Notes: a model not told the origin generated them from the sequence alone. 64,000 nt of DNA from an uncultured Caldilineaceae bacterium (GCA_951812725.1 OX638330.1:1984001-2048000), one strand, 5' to 3'; positions 35,190 to 44,069 are shown, counted from the first letter of the stretch. Numbers and translations are program-made.

Positions 35190-36305
35190 CTAGTGCGCGA
35201 CCGAACCGTCGGCGTGGAAGTTGCCGAGGATCTCTTTGGGCTGATAGGGAAAGCGGTCCAGCTTGCTTTCGTCAATTTCAAGTCCGATGCCGGGGCGATC
35301 CGGTACGACCAGATAGCCTCCTTGTCGTTGGACCGGGTTGTTGACAATATCATTGAAAGCGTCGGCGGTGGGATTGCTTTCCATCAACACGTAATTTGGG
35401 ATGGCCGCATTGAGTTGACAGTAGGCGGCGATGTTGACGGGGCTGCCCATCAGGTGGGGGAAGACGCCGACAAAGGCGGATTCGGCAATGGCTGCAATCT
35501 TTTTGACCTGGGTAAAACCGCCGGCAAGCGAGAGGTCGGGCCGGATGAGGCTCACGATTTTGCGGTCGATCAGGTCTTTGAACTGGAAAATGCTGAAGAA
35601 GCGCTCGCCGGTGGCGATAGGCAGAGGAAGGGTCGCGGCGAGGTATTCCATCGCCTCCAGGCTCTGTGGGGCGAGCGGGTCTTCGTAGTAGAGGATACGG
35701 AATGGCAGAAGTTCGCGGGCGAGGACGATGGCCTCTTCGGGGCGAAGGTTGCGATGGATTTCCAGGCCCAGATCGATATTGTAGCCAACGGCTGCGCGTA
35801 CGGCGGCCACCATGGCAACGGCCTCGCCGATTACCTGGGAAGCTGTCTTGCGCTCAAACCCGGGAAGGAAGGGAGTCAGGCGTAAAGAGATGAAGCCGGC
35901 CGCGACTTGCTTTTGGGCGACGGCAGCGCACTCATCGACTGAGGCGCCGTTTACGCTGCCGTAAACTCTTATCTTGTCGCGCACGCGGCCGCCCAGCAGC
36001 TGATGCACCGGCTGGCCTACGGCCTGGCCGGCGATGTCCCATAGGGCGACGTCGATAGCGCTGAGAGCGGCACTGAGGACGGAGCCCGCGAAATGGGTAT
36101 CGCGGCTGACGGTCTGGTAGTGATGTTCAATGCGGGAGGCGTCCTTGCCAGTGAAGTAGTCGTTCAGATCGAGGAGGGCGCGGTAGACCATGCCGTGATG
36201 CGCCCAGAGTCCGGCCTCGCCGTTGCCGACGATGCCCTGGTCGGTGTAGACGCGCACCAGCAGAAATCTGTCTACAAGAAAAGGAGTGATCTTCTGAATT
36301 TTCAT
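35190..36305 (-). CDS. Enolase-superfamily dehydratase (mannonate/gluconate dehydratase-like), copy 2
   Basis: A 371-residue enzyme of the mandelate-racemase/muconate-lactonising group. The ATG at 36305 (MKIQKITPFLVD) is chosen over the upstream open frame because the family fold begins there. Metal ligands: acidic residue in IDLGLEIHRNL, Glu in YYEDPLAPQ and Glu in IATGERFF. The His after the first ligand (EIH) and the Arg replacing the KxK lysines (SLRLTPFLP) point to the mannonate/gluconate dehydratase branch, not to racemases. GGFTQVKKIAAIAES and PHLMGSPVNIAAYCQLNAAI follow. Dehydration of a sugar acid to a 2-keto-3-deoxy acid is expected. It is the same length as the paralogue at 38240. 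Confidence 0.87.
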   Translation of the reverse strand: MKIQKITPFLVDRFLLVRVYTDQGIVGNGEAGLWAHHGMVYRALLDLNDYFTGKDASRIEHHYQTVSRDTHFAGSVLSAALSAIDVALWDIAGQAVGQPVHQLLGGRVRDKIRVYGSVNGASVDECAAVAQKQVAAGFISLRLTPFLPGFERKTASQVIGEAVAMVAAVRAAVGYNIDLGLEIHRNLRPEEAIVLARELLPFRILYYEDPLAPQSLEAMEYLAATLPLPIATGERFFSIFQFKDLIDRKIVSLIRPDLSLAGGFTQVKKIAAIAESAFVGVFPHLMGSPVNIAAYCQLNAAIPNYVLMESNPTADAFNDIVNNPVQRQGGYLVVPDRPGIGLEIDESKLDRFPYQPKEILGNFHADGSVAH

Positions 36306-36573
36306 CGAGAACTCTCTGCTAGGGCAGCGATGTAAGGACCGATTGATGCCTGCAGTCCCCATGTCAGATGAAACGGCTTGGTAGAAATGGCTGCAGCCAG
36401 CTTAGGTAAAGTTTCACAGGATGCTTGGCGCATCCGGTACTCCGGGTCGACGCGGGCGTTAGGCCGGAACGGCAGGGAAATCCTGTGGCTTCGCCGGCAA
36501 CAAGAAGGCGCGAGCCTGTTCGAAGCTATAGCGAGGCTTGAAACGCAACTGTTCAGACTGACCCAGCACGCCC

Positions 36574-38217
36574 CTAATTGTCCGACTTCTGAAAGAGCAC
36601 CTCCGCTGGGTACATTCTGCGCCAGGGGCCGGGCATCTCCCCGACCGGCACTTCGATCAGAACGGGCACGTCGGCCTCAAAGGATTCAGTTAAAGCGTCG
36701 CGAAGACTGTCGGCGGAGTGGACCCTTAATCCTGCGGCACCATAGGACTCGGCCAGGGCTACAAAGTCGGGGTTGACCAGTTCGGTTGAGATGATGCGCC
36801 CGTCGTAAAGTTCCTTCTGCATGCGGCGGACATTGCCAAATGCGCCATCGTTGAAGACCACTGTGACCGTGTTGATGCCGTACTGGACTGCGGTGGCCAG
36901 TTCGTTTGCGCAGAAGAGGAATCCCCCGTCTCCAGTGATGGAGATGACAGCTTTATCCGGAAAGGCGACTTTTGCACCCAGCGCGGTGGGAAAGCCCCAT
37001 CCCAAGCTCCCCTGATAGCCGGAAGCGATAAATGTGCGGGGTTGGTAGACAGGCAATAGCACACGGCTGGTATATCCGACTTGGGTTATTTCTTCTACAA
37101 ATATGCCATCGTCGGGAAGGGCGTCGCGGATAGCTCGAATGAAGTCCAGCTGCGGTTGGAACAGTTCGTAGAGCTCTTCCAACTCTTCATGCAATTCCAA
37201 CATCTCGGCCGTGCGGGAGGGCCGTGGGGGGTTATGCTGCGCCAGGATTGGCAGCAGCGCCTGGAGGGCCTCTTTGCAGTCGGCGGCGATAGTCACGGCT
37301 GCAGGCGTCAGCAGGCTCATATCTTGCGGCGCGATATCGACGCGTATTAGTTTGAGATGGTCTGGGTTCTTCCATTCGATCAGGGGTTTGGTCAAACGTG
37401 TGCCGATGGCTATGGCCACGTCGGCCTGCTCCCAGAGGCGTATGCCTGGTCCGAAGGTTTGACTTAGAGGGTGGCGGTCGGAAAGGATACCGCGCCCGCT
37501 GCCGCTGGCGAGGACCGGCGCCTGGAGGGCTTCGGCGAGGGCGCAGATTTCGTCGCCGGCGTGCTTTGCACCGCCGCCGAGCAGAATAATGGGGTTGCGC
37601 GCCTTGGCCAAGAGTTTGGAAGCCTCTTCGATGGCGCCGTCATCCAAGGCGGGTCGTCGTACGGTCAGGGGCGGTGGACAGTCGTCTATTTCGGCTGTGC
37701 CTGCAAGCACGTCCATGGGCACTTCCAGCCCGGCAGGACGGGGCCTGTCCGATTGCATTTCACTGAGGGCCATGGCCAGGAGGCCGGGCAGTTCGGCAGG
37801 GCTTTCGACACGGCGGGCCCACTTGGTCAAGGAACGGAGAATCCCAAGTTGATCGGGGATTTCGTGAAGCATGCCGAAACCGCGGCCAAGCTGGTCGCTA
37901 TGGATCTGGCCGGTGAGGCAAAGGACAGGCGCGTTGAGAGCGTATGCTGTTGAAAGCGCGGCGGTGGTATTGAGGAATCCGGGGCCGGGCACGACGACGT
38001 AGACACCAGTTTTGCCGGAGGCCTGGGCGTAACCGAGGGCCATATAGGCTGCGCCCTGTTCATGGCGGGCGTGAATATGACGTATGCTGTCACCGGTGTC
38101 GTATACAGCGTTATAGAAATGGTCGTTCTGTACACCGGGCAGACCGAAAATAGTGTCGATTCCATAGGAGAGCAGACCTTGAACCAGGGCCTCGCCGCCC
38201 GTCTTGGTTGTCTTCAT
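36574..38217 (-). CDS. ThDP-dependent enzyme (acetolactate synthase/IlvB-like), copy 1
   Basis: 547 residues, colinear with the protein at 33531: catalytic Glu in HARHEQGAAYMALGYAQ, ThDP/Mg motif SITGDGGFLFCANE to VVFNDGAFGN, and the same VQGLLSYGIDTIFGLPGVQN start. The region before the C-terminus (VPVLIEVPVGEMPGPWRRM) is nearly identical in both. GAGGACT precedes the ATG. It lies 22 bp behind the dehydratase at 38240, so the dehydratase product, a 2-oxo acid, is a natural substrate candidate for a ThDP decarboxylase or ligase. This is inference from context. Confidence 0.88.
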   Translation of the reverse strand: MKTTKTGGEALVQGLLSYGIDTIFGLPGVQNDHFYNAVYDTGDSIRHIHARHEQGAAYMALGYAQASGKTGVYVVVPGPGFLNTTAALSTAYALNAPVLCLTGQIHSDQLGRGFGMLHEIPDQLGILRSLTKWARRVESPAELPGLLAMALSEMQSDRPRPAGLEVPMDVLAGTAEIDDCPPPLTVRRPALDDGAIEEASKLLAKARNPIILLGGGAKHAGDEICALAEALQAPVLASGSGRGILSDRHPLSQTFGPGIRLWEQADVAIAIGTRLTKPLIEWKNPDHLKLIRVDIAPQDMSLLTPAAVTIAADCKEALQALLPILAQHNPPRPSRTAEMLELHEELEELYELFQPQLDFIRAIRDALPDDGIFVEEITQVGYTSRVLLPVYQPRTFIASGYQGSLGWGFPTALGAKVAFPDKAVISITGDGGFLFCANELATAVQYGINTVTVVFNDGAFGNVRRMQKELYDGRIISTELVNPDFVALAESYGAAGLRVHSADSLRDALTESFEADVPVLIEVPVGEMPGPWRRMYPAEVLFQKSDN

Positions 38218-38239
38218 CAGAGGCAGTCCTCGCCGCGCG

Positions 38240-39355
38240 CTAGTGCGCTACCGAACCGTCGGCGTGGAAGCTGCCGAGGATTTTCTTGGGCTGATAGGGA
38301 TAGCGATCCAGTTTGCTTTCGTCGATCTTCAGACCAATACCAGGTCGGTCGGAGACGACCAGGTATCCTCCTTGTCGTTCGACAGGGTAGTCGACGATCT
38401 CGTTGTAGGCATCGGCGGTGGTATGGCTTTCCATCAGCACGTAGTTGGGGATGGCTGCGTCGAGCTGGCAGAAGGCGGCGATGTTGACCGGGCTGCCCAT
38501 CAGGTGCGGGAAGATGCCTACAAAAGCCGATTCGGCGATGGCGGCAATCTTTTTGACCTGGGTAAAGCCGCCGGCAAGCGAAAGGTCCGGCCGGATGAGA
38601 CTCACGACTTTTCGGTCGATAAGGTCTTTGAATTGGAAGACATTATAGCAGCGTTCGCCGGTTGCCATCGGCAGGGGTACGGTCTGGGCGATGTACTCCA
38701 TCGCCTCAAGACTTTCCGGGGCGAGCGGATCTTCGTAGTAGAGGAGGCGATAGGGCAGCAGTTCGCGGGCGAGGACGATGGCTTCCTCCGGGCGCAGGTT
38801 GCGATGGATTTCCAGGCCGAGATCGATGTTGTAGCCGACGGCAGCGCGCACGGCTGCGACCATGGCAACTGCGTCGCCGATCACCTGGGAAGGCGTCTTG
38901 CGTTCAAAGCCTGGGAGGAATGGAGACATGCGCAGGGAAAGATAACCGGCCCCGACTTGCTGCTGGGCGCTGGCAGCGCATTCCTCGAGGGTGGCGCCGT
39001 TCACATTGGCGAAGACTTTAATCTTGTCGCGAACACGTCCGCCCAAGAGTTGATGAACCGGTTGGCCGACGGCCTGGCCTGCCAAGTCCCAGAGCGCGAT
39101 GTCGATGGCGCTGAGCGCGGCGCTAATGGCGGCGCCCATGAAGTGGGCGTCGCGGCTAACGGTCTGGTAATGATGCTCGATGCGGGAGGCATCTTTGCCG
39201 ATGTAGTAGTCGCTCAGGTCGAGGATGGCGCGGTGGACCATGCCGTGATGCGCCCAGAGGCCGGCCTCGCCGTTGCCGACAAGGCCCTGGTCGGTGTAGA
39301 CGCGGACCAGCAGGAATTTGTCTACAAGAAAGGGCGTGATTTTTTCAATCTTCAT
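38240..39355 (-). CDS. Enolase-superfamily dehydratase (mannonate/gluconate dehydratase-like), copy 1
   Basis: 371 residues, identical in length and closely similar to the protein at 35190. Metal ligands lie in IDLGLEIHRNL, YYEDPLAPES and MATGERCYNVF; SLRMSPFLPGFERKTPSQVI replaces the usual KxK strand. Start: ATG 39355, with GGAG eight bases upstream; a GTG three codons earlier is the alternative. It is followed by a ThDP enzyme and preceded by the oligogalacturonate-lyase-like propeller (59 bp). The tandem pair suggests either dosage or two related sugar acids. Confidence 0.87.
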   Translation of the reverse strand: MKIEKITPFLVDKFLLVRVYTDQGLVGNGEAGLWAHHGMVHRAILDLSDYYIGKDASRIEHHYQTVSRDAHFMGAAISAALSAIDIALWDLAGQAVGQPVHQLLGGRVRDKIKVFANVNGATLEECAASAQQQVGAGYLSLRMSPFLPGFERKTPSQVIGDAVAMVAAVRAAVGYNIDLGLEIHRNLRPEEAIVLARELLPYRLLYYEDPLAPESLEAMEYIAQTVPLPMATGERCYNVFQFKDLIDRKVVSLIRPDLSLAGGFTQVKKIAAIAESAFVGIFPHLMGSPVNIAAFCQLDAAIPNYVLMESHTTADAYNEIVDYPVERQGGYLVVSDRPGIGLKIDESKLDRYPYQPKKILGSFHADGSVAH

Positions 39356-39413
39356 TGGGTGCACTCCAAAGGGACGGCAGCGATGTGAAAGCGAATCGCT
39401 TTAGGGCCAGGTT

Positions 39414-40601
39414 TCACTTGGCTGAAACCCGGTAAAGGTGACTACGGCCAGACTGGGCGGAGTTGTAAAGGATTTGGCTGCCGTCCAGGCTCCACAGGCA
39501 GTGGGGGTGGGTGCCGCGATGGGAGTTGTGATCGCAGTGGGGGCCGAACGCGGCGAGATAGTCGACCTTCTGCGTTTTCAGGTCGGCCAGGATAACGCCT
39601 TCCTTATCCCAGGTGGTAATTCTGCTGCCGTCGGGACTGGCAATGGGATGCCCACCCAAGGGATGATCGATGACGACTTCCTTGCCGGTGCCGTCGAAAT
39701 TGATCATGTGAAGTCGAGGCTCTTCCTGCCGTCCCTCGTCGGTGTGGACCAGGTAGCCGGAGTAGAGAACTTTCGTGCCTTCGGCGGTCCAGCTGTGATG
39801 ATGGCCGAAGAATGTCAGCCAGCGGCACTCGCTGCCGTCGCGGCTGACGACATAGATGCTGCGGCGAAAGCGGTTCTTCCAGGGCGAGAGATCGTCCGGT
39901 GTGGCCTTGATCCACATGGCGACCAGCATATGTTGTGCGTCCGGCGTCCACTTTGTGTTGCCAACCGTCATTTGATCGATGTGAAAGAGGTCGTTGTTGG
40001 GCGTCAGATCGTATAGAGCCTCAGTGGAGGCGATGAGTGTCAGGTCTGCGTCCTCCTGACGGCTCGAATCGGTATCGGCACGCAAGGTATAGACTCCTCT
40101 TGCCAAATCGGTGCGGATGTCGTTTGTTGTCCAGGACAGAAGCTCGCCATCGGGGCTGACCTGACGGATTCCGCCTTTCATTTTGCGCAACAGTTTACCG
40201 CCGTGCTTGCCAAGCCGCGACCACTCTGCGTCAACCACGCCGACTTCCTCGGGTGCGGTGTAGAAGAAGACCTCACACTTGGTCGGATGCCAGACAGGGA
40301 AGGCGCCGGTGTGCGTGTTGTAGAAGGCGTTTTCAGCCAGAAGACGCAGTTCATACGTTTCCAGGTCCATGAGATAGAGCCGTCCCTGCTCGGTGGCGAA
40401 AGTATCACGGTGGACGGTGGTAACTTCGGTGGGAATGGCTGCGGAGAAGACCATGTAGCGGCCATCAGGCGACCAGGGGGAAATATCGTAGTAGGTGTGG
40501 ACATCGGCCATTGGGCTGCTGGTCAGCTGTTCGATAGTTCGGCCGGTATGCTGGTCGACGTAGGTACTGCGTTCGGGTTGGCTTCTGTGGAAAGAGCTCA
40601 T
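39414..40601 (-). CDS. Oligogalacturonate-lyase-like beta-propeller protein
   Basis: A 395-residue protein of WD40/TolB-like blades. YYDISPWSPDGRYMVFSAAI, FPVWHPTKCEVFFYTAPEEV, GIRQVSPDGELLSW and WTPDAQHMLVAMW are successive blade strands. His-rich loops (DVHTYYD, FGHHHSWTAEG, HNSHRGTHPHCLW) resemble the Mn-binding and catalytic loops of oligogalacturonate lyase (pectate lyase family 22). No signal peptide, so it is cytosolic, as oligogalacturonate lyase is. ATG 40601 has AAGGA upstream. If it is a lyase, it would feed unsaturated uronates to the dehydratase/ThDP genes that follow on the same strand. A generic propeller is the alternative. Confidence 0.7.
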   Translation of the reverse strand: MSSFHRSQPERSTYVDQHTGRTIEQLTSSPMADVHTYYDISPWSPDGRYMVFSAAIPTEVTTVHRDTFATEQGRLYLMDLETYELRLLAENAFYNTHTGAFPVWHPTKCEVFFYTAPEEVGVVDAEWSRLGKHGGKLLRKMKGGIRQVSPDGELLSWTTNDIRTDLARGVYTLRADTDSSRQEDADLTLIASTEALYDLTPNNDLFHIDQMTVGNTKWTPDAQHMLVAMWIKATPDDLSPWKNRFRRSIYVVSRDGSECRWLTFFGHHHSWTAEGTKVLYSGYLVHTDEGRQEEPRLHMINFDGTGKEVVIDHPLGGHPIASPDGSRITTWDKEGVILADLKTQKVDYLAAFGPHCDHNSHRGTHPHCLWSLDGSQILYNSAQSGRSHLYRVSAK

Positions 40602-40713
40602 GGGATTGGTCCTTAAGAGTTGCTCGCTGCGGACCATGCGAGACTGGGTGGGACAGAGGTACGGGCCAACATTGGTACCCTAAGTGGTGGACGAGTATTC
40701 CCGCGTAGATTAT

Positions 40714-40746
40714 GCGGGGCGCTCTCTTGACGAGAGAACGCCCCGC
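40714..40746 (-). terminator. Strong hairpin between the binding-protein gene and the propeller gene
   Basis: GCGGGGCG-CTCTC (40714-40726) pairs with GAGAG and CGCCCCGC (40732-40746) around a TTGAC loop, with a 2-base bulge. It lies 84 bp after the stop of the binding protein (40830) and 113 bp before the next start. There is no T-run, so it is a stabilising or partially terminating stem after the receptor gene, as in the other importers here. Confidence 0.6.
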
Positions 40747-40829
40747 GAATGCTTCGGGTTACACTGCTCCGGGCTACATTCGATTGGCAGCGAACTGCCT
40801 ACCCGCGTCAGAAAAAGCCAGGTGACGGC

Positions 40830-42866
40830 CTAGGACTGGCTCGCCGGATCGTCCCAGTAGAAAGTATGCGCCTGCACCAGGCCCCCGTGGGATGTCGGGT
40901 TGCTGAGCGGATACACATATTCAGGGTCGATGCCGCGCAGGCCGTTGAGCACGATTAGCGGATTGGGGATCTGGCCCAGGTAGCCGATCTGCGGCAGCTC
41001 CTCTGCCCAAACGTCAAGGATCTGGAAAAACAGCTCGTTGCGCCTGGCCTCGTCCGGTTCGACCAAGATTTCGTCCCACAGGTTCCACATTGTGCGGATC
41101 CAGTGGCCTTCCGGGGGTTCTTCGGCGACAGGGTGGGAGGAATCAAGGCGCCAGCGGCCCCAGGCTTCGCCCCAAGGCCGGTCGAGGCCGGTACCGAGGA
41201 AAAAGGCGGGGTCGACCAGCGGCAGGAGTGAGCGTCCGCTGCCCCAGAAGGCGGCGTCAATTTCGTTAGCGCCCCAGTGCTCTGTGTACAGAGAGCGCTC
41301 CATGCCCTTGTATGTTGCCTTGATGCCGACATCTGCCAGGTAGTTGATGATGATTTGGACAGCGTCCTCATCGGGCGAGCCGGGCTGTGCTGTACCTTCG
41401 ACAACGAAGCTGATAGTTTCGCCGCTGCCGTCGGGATAGACTCGGAAACCGTCGTCGTCCTTTTCGGCGTAGCCGGCGTCGTCCAGTAGTTGATTGGCGC
41501 GGTCCGGGTCGTACTCGAGGTAGGCGTTGGCCTGTTTTGGATAGGACTGCGGCGACTGTTCAAGCGGGCTGTACTGGCGCGGGGTGTAGAGCCCCTCGAA
41601 TGCGAGTTCATTGAGTGTGTCTCTGTCCACTGCGAGAGACATGGCGATACGCACGTCGCGGGTTTGGAAGAACTCGCGCAATCTGGGCTTCTGTACCGTC
41701 TGGTTCGGGGTCAGGCAGACGTGCTGGTCACCTGCGCCGAGCTGTACCCGATAGCCGCCTTCGTCCTCACTTTCCTTGTATAACGTGAAGTTGGCGGCGG
41801 TGACGTGGCGCTGTTGATAGTCGACCTCACCGTTGATGATGCGCAGGTCGAAGACGTCGTTGGTGTCGAAGAGCCGGTGCCTGATGGAGTCGATATAGGG
41901 CATCTGGTTCCCGTCGGGGTCCACCTGCCAGAAATAGGGATTCCGCTCCATGAGGAAGAGTTCCTCGGACAGGGGATTCGCTGCGGTCCAAGAGTAGAGG
42001 CTAGGCAGTTCGGGGTTGAGGTACCACCAGTTGCGATCGGAGAAGAGGGCCGTCCAGGAGTCTAAGCCACTGTCATCTACGGCTGCTTCCAGAGCTTCCT
42101 TGTCGTCGGTCGTCTCCATATGAAATTGGGAGACGTAGTGATGGGGTGCAAAAAGGTCTCTCGTCAGCGGGGCGACCCGATCAAGGAACATCGGATTCGG
42201 GTGAGCAAAGTTAAAGACCACGGTGTGTTTGTCGGGAAACTCCATAGTCATCGGCGTTCGTTCGGAGCCCGTCACCCAGTTGCGACCGACAGCTGGCGTG
42301 AGGTCCTTGTTGAGCATGACATTTTCCTGCCACCAGGCGAAGTTGTCAGAGTCAAAGGCGGCGCCGTCCGACCACTTCAGGCCTTCGCGCAGGTGGAAGG
42401 TCCAGACGGTGGCGTCGTCATTGTTTTCCCAGGATTCGGCGATGTTGGGGCGCAGGGTAAGTTCCGGTGTATACCAGGTCAACCCCTGTCGGGCGATCTT
42501 GGTGGGTCCCCAGCGATCGGAGACGCCTTTGAAGCCGCGGCGCATTACGCCACCGTAGTTGCCGATGCCCTCCATGCCTTCGAGGACGAGAGGGTTGGCG
42601 GGGAGTCGTTCATCGATGGGAGGCAGATCTCCGGCTGCCACCATTTCGGCCAGCATAGGCGCTTCTCTGTATCCGCCCGGAGAAGCTGAGGCCGGCGCCG
42701 GCGCCTCGGTCTCTGCATCGGCAGCTGTTGCCGGCATATCATCTGCTGCGGGTTCTGCTTCTCCTCCGGCGCAGGCGGCCGCGACCAATCCTGCGGTGCC
42801 CATTGCCCCCAACTGGAGGAATCGCCTACGGGTGATGTCGTTGGATCGGGGTTCCAGTTTCTTCAT
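40830..42866 (-). CDS. Oligopeptide-type ABC substrate-binding lipoprotein (family 5)
   Basis: A 678-residue receptor of the SBP_bac_5 (DppA/OppA) family, somewhat longer than usual. It starts with TRRRFLQLG (twin-arginine type), a hydrophobic stretch and a lipobox ending VAAAC near residue 32, then an Asp/Glu/Ala linker. Fold landmarks: WTFHLREGLKWSDGAAFDSD, VVFNFAHPNPMFLDRVAP, FQTRDVRIAMSLAVDRDTLN and YDPDRANQLLDDAGY. No permease or ATPase genes are adjacent, so it must share a transporter elsewhere. Family-5 receptors in this setting often bind oligosaccharides as well as peptides, which would suit the sugar-acid genes downstream. Confidence 0.92.
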   Translation of the reverse strand: MKKLEPRSNDITRRRFLQLGAMGTAGLVAAACAGGEAEPAADDMPATAADAETEAPAPASASPGGYREAPMLAEMVAAGDLPPIDERLPANPLVLEGMEGIGNYGGVMRRGFKGVSDRWGPTKIARQGLTWYTPELTLRPNIAESWENNDDATVWTFHLREGLKWSDGAAFDSDNFAWWQENVMLNKDLTPAVGRNWVTGSERTPMTMEFPDKHTVVFNFAHPNPMFLDRVAPLTRDLFAPHHYVSQFHMETTDDKEALEAAVDDSGLDSWTALFSDRNWWYLNPELPSLYSWTAANPLSEELFLMERNPYFWQVDPDGNQMPYIDSIRHRLFDTNDVFDLRIINGEVDYQQRHVTAANFTLYKESEDEGGYRVQLGAGDQHVCLTPNQTVQKPRLREFFQTRDVRIAMSLAVDRDTLNELAFEGLYTPRQYSPLEQSPQSYPKQANAYLEYDPDRANQLLDDAGYAEKDDDGFRVYPDGSGETISFVVEGTAQPGSPDEDAVQIIINYLADVGIKATYKGMERSLYTEHWGANEIDAAFWGSGRSLLPLVDPAFFLGTGLDRPWGEAWGRWRLDSSHPVAEEPPEGHWIRTMWNLWDEILVEPDEARRNELFFQILDVWAEELPQIGYLGQIPNPLIVLNGLRGIDPEYVYPLSNPTSHGGLVQAHTFYWDDPASQS

Positions 42867-43113
42867 GGAAGGTTCTCCTTTTTGCCATGGTTCATTTAAA
42901 TCAGAGGAAGTCGAGGGGCACCGACATTCTAAACATCTGGGCGGATGCCGTCAAGGGTAGAAAAACGACCCTTACAGGAGCATGGGCGTCCAGATACGGA
43001 CGGCAGAGTTGCTTTGGAAAGGCACCTGTAAATGGGCATCTGCCCGATTCAGGCAACATAATAGTCTGGGCTTGTCCAAGATTTGTAGCAGTCGGATAAG
43101 TTGCTTTGGTGTC

Positions 43114-43188
43114 AGGTCGCGAAATGTCGCGTTATGTCTACAAATGTCGCGCGAAGTATACGTATGTCGCGCGGTTTTCAAGTTTTTT
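43114..43188 (+). repeat. Decamer array 1: six 10-bp units, then GTTTTC and a T-run
   Basis: Units begin at 43114, 43124, 43134, 43144, 43154 and 43164: AGGTCGCGAA, ATGTCGCGTT, ATGTCTACAA, ATGTCGCGCG, AAGTATACGT, ATGTCGCGCG. The consensus is A-N-GTCGCG-N-N, with units 3 and 5 diverged. GTTTTC follows immediately at 43174, then AAG and TTTTTT to 43188. GTC precedes the first unit. The element shares its borders and organisation with array 2 at 43716. The units have no spacers, so this is not a CRISPR. Confidence 0.85.
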
Positions 43189-43310
43189 CGGGCCTGCAGG
43201 CTTAGTTTGTCAGTCGTTTCCTCGACGCATTTGACCTGGTTACGGGACGTTGCGTCAAGGGCATTGGGCAGTTTGACCAGGTTTTGTAGACACTTTTGCG
43301 AGGCGGCTTG

Positions 43311-43371
43311 AGATTCAACAAGAACGGCAGGCCTGCAGTCCGACTAAGAATGTTTCTCCCGTGAATGTTGG
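43311..43371. repeat. Dispersed 60-bp palindromic repeat, copy 1
   Basis: The stretch from ATTCAACAAGAACGGCAGGC through GCCTGCAGTCC to AATGTTTCTCCCGTGAATGTT recurs in diverged form at 46768-46829. The ends (TTCAACA and TGTTG) and the centre (GCAGGCCTGC) are inverted repeats, so it resembles a REP-type element. The two copies are 3.4 kb apart, on the same strand. Confidence 0.5.
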
Positions 43372-43715
43372 GATTGATGCTACGGATCGACCCGTGACGT
43401 CACGCGGTGGGACGCGACTAACAACCAGGTGTATCGAATATTCTTAGCCAAGCTGCGCGGCGCTGCAGGGATTGGCACTTTGCGCCCGCATCTTGCTCTT
43501 GTGAGAATCGTATACTCGCCTTTGATGGTTAACGGGACAAACTGTACTCACTATTATACCACGATGAATTTCTAGAATTGCCGACTGAGTTCAGGGCAAT
43601 TGCATCCAAGTTCTGACGCAAGAATCGCCCACGCAGGGTGCCAAAAAAGAGGTTCCTTTTCAAATCAGGGAGCCTCACAGGGCATTGAGAAATTTCGATG
43701 CAACTATCCTGGGTC

Positions 43716-43789
43716 AGGTCGATCCAAGTCGACCCAAGTCGACGTAAGTCGACGTAAGTCGACGCAGGTCGACGGGTTTTCTTTTTTTT
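43716..43789 (+). repeat. Decamer array 2: six 10-bp units, then GTTTTC and a T-run
   Basis: Units begin at 43716, 43726, 43736, 43746, 43756 and 43766: AGGTCGATCC, AAGTCGACCC, AAGTCGACGT, AAGTCGACGT, AAGTCGACGC, AGGTCGACGG. Consensus A-R-GTCGAC-N-N; each core GTCGAC is self-complementary. GTTTTC follows immediately at 43776, then eight T. The left border GTCAGGTCG is identical to that of array 1. Array, borders and tail therefore match array 1 although the unit core differs by one or two bases. Confidence 0.88.
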
Positions 43790-44005
43790 AGGGACTTTTT
43801 CTTGATTTCGCAGAGGTTTCCTCGCCGCCTCTGATGGCTATGGGTAGATGAAGTATGGGCAACACACAGACTTACGGTTGCAGCGGCCTTCCTTCGACCT
43901 CAGATTGTCTTTTGGCGGGAGTCATGGATTGTCAGGGTCGGAGGAAACGGAACTCTCCTCTGGCTTAATTATAGCACAAGAAATGCGCTGAGAATGGGCA
44001 CTTTT

Positions 44006-44047
44006 AGTGGATAGTGGATAGTGGATAGTGGATAGTGGATAGTGGAT
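44006..44047. repeat. Tandem 7-bp repeat (AGTGGAT x 6)
   Basis: Six perfect head-to-tail copies of AGTGGAT run from 44006 to 44047. Such a perfect short tandem array is prone to slippage. It lies in non-coding DNA 630 bp upstream of the PhyH gene at 44673, so copy-number change would not alter a protein. It directly precedes the larger tandem repeats at 44070. Confidence 0.9.
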
Positions 44048-44069
44048 TGCGAGTAGGGGAGTAGACATT

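Noticed and set aside
34515..35885. 456-residue plus-strand frame across the ThDP and dehydratase genes
   Set aside because: It is antisense to two well-identified genes and is open only because of their codon bias; no domain is recognisable.
38204..39388. 394-residue plus-strand frame
   Set aside because: Complement of the dehydratase at 38240, same cause as above.
42982..43311. 109-residue plus-strand frame
   Set aside because: It spans decamer array 1, is rich in Cys/Arg/Ser without pattern, and has no ribosome site.
43114..43775. CRISPR array
   Set aside because: Units are 10 bp with no spacers, and no cas genes are present.
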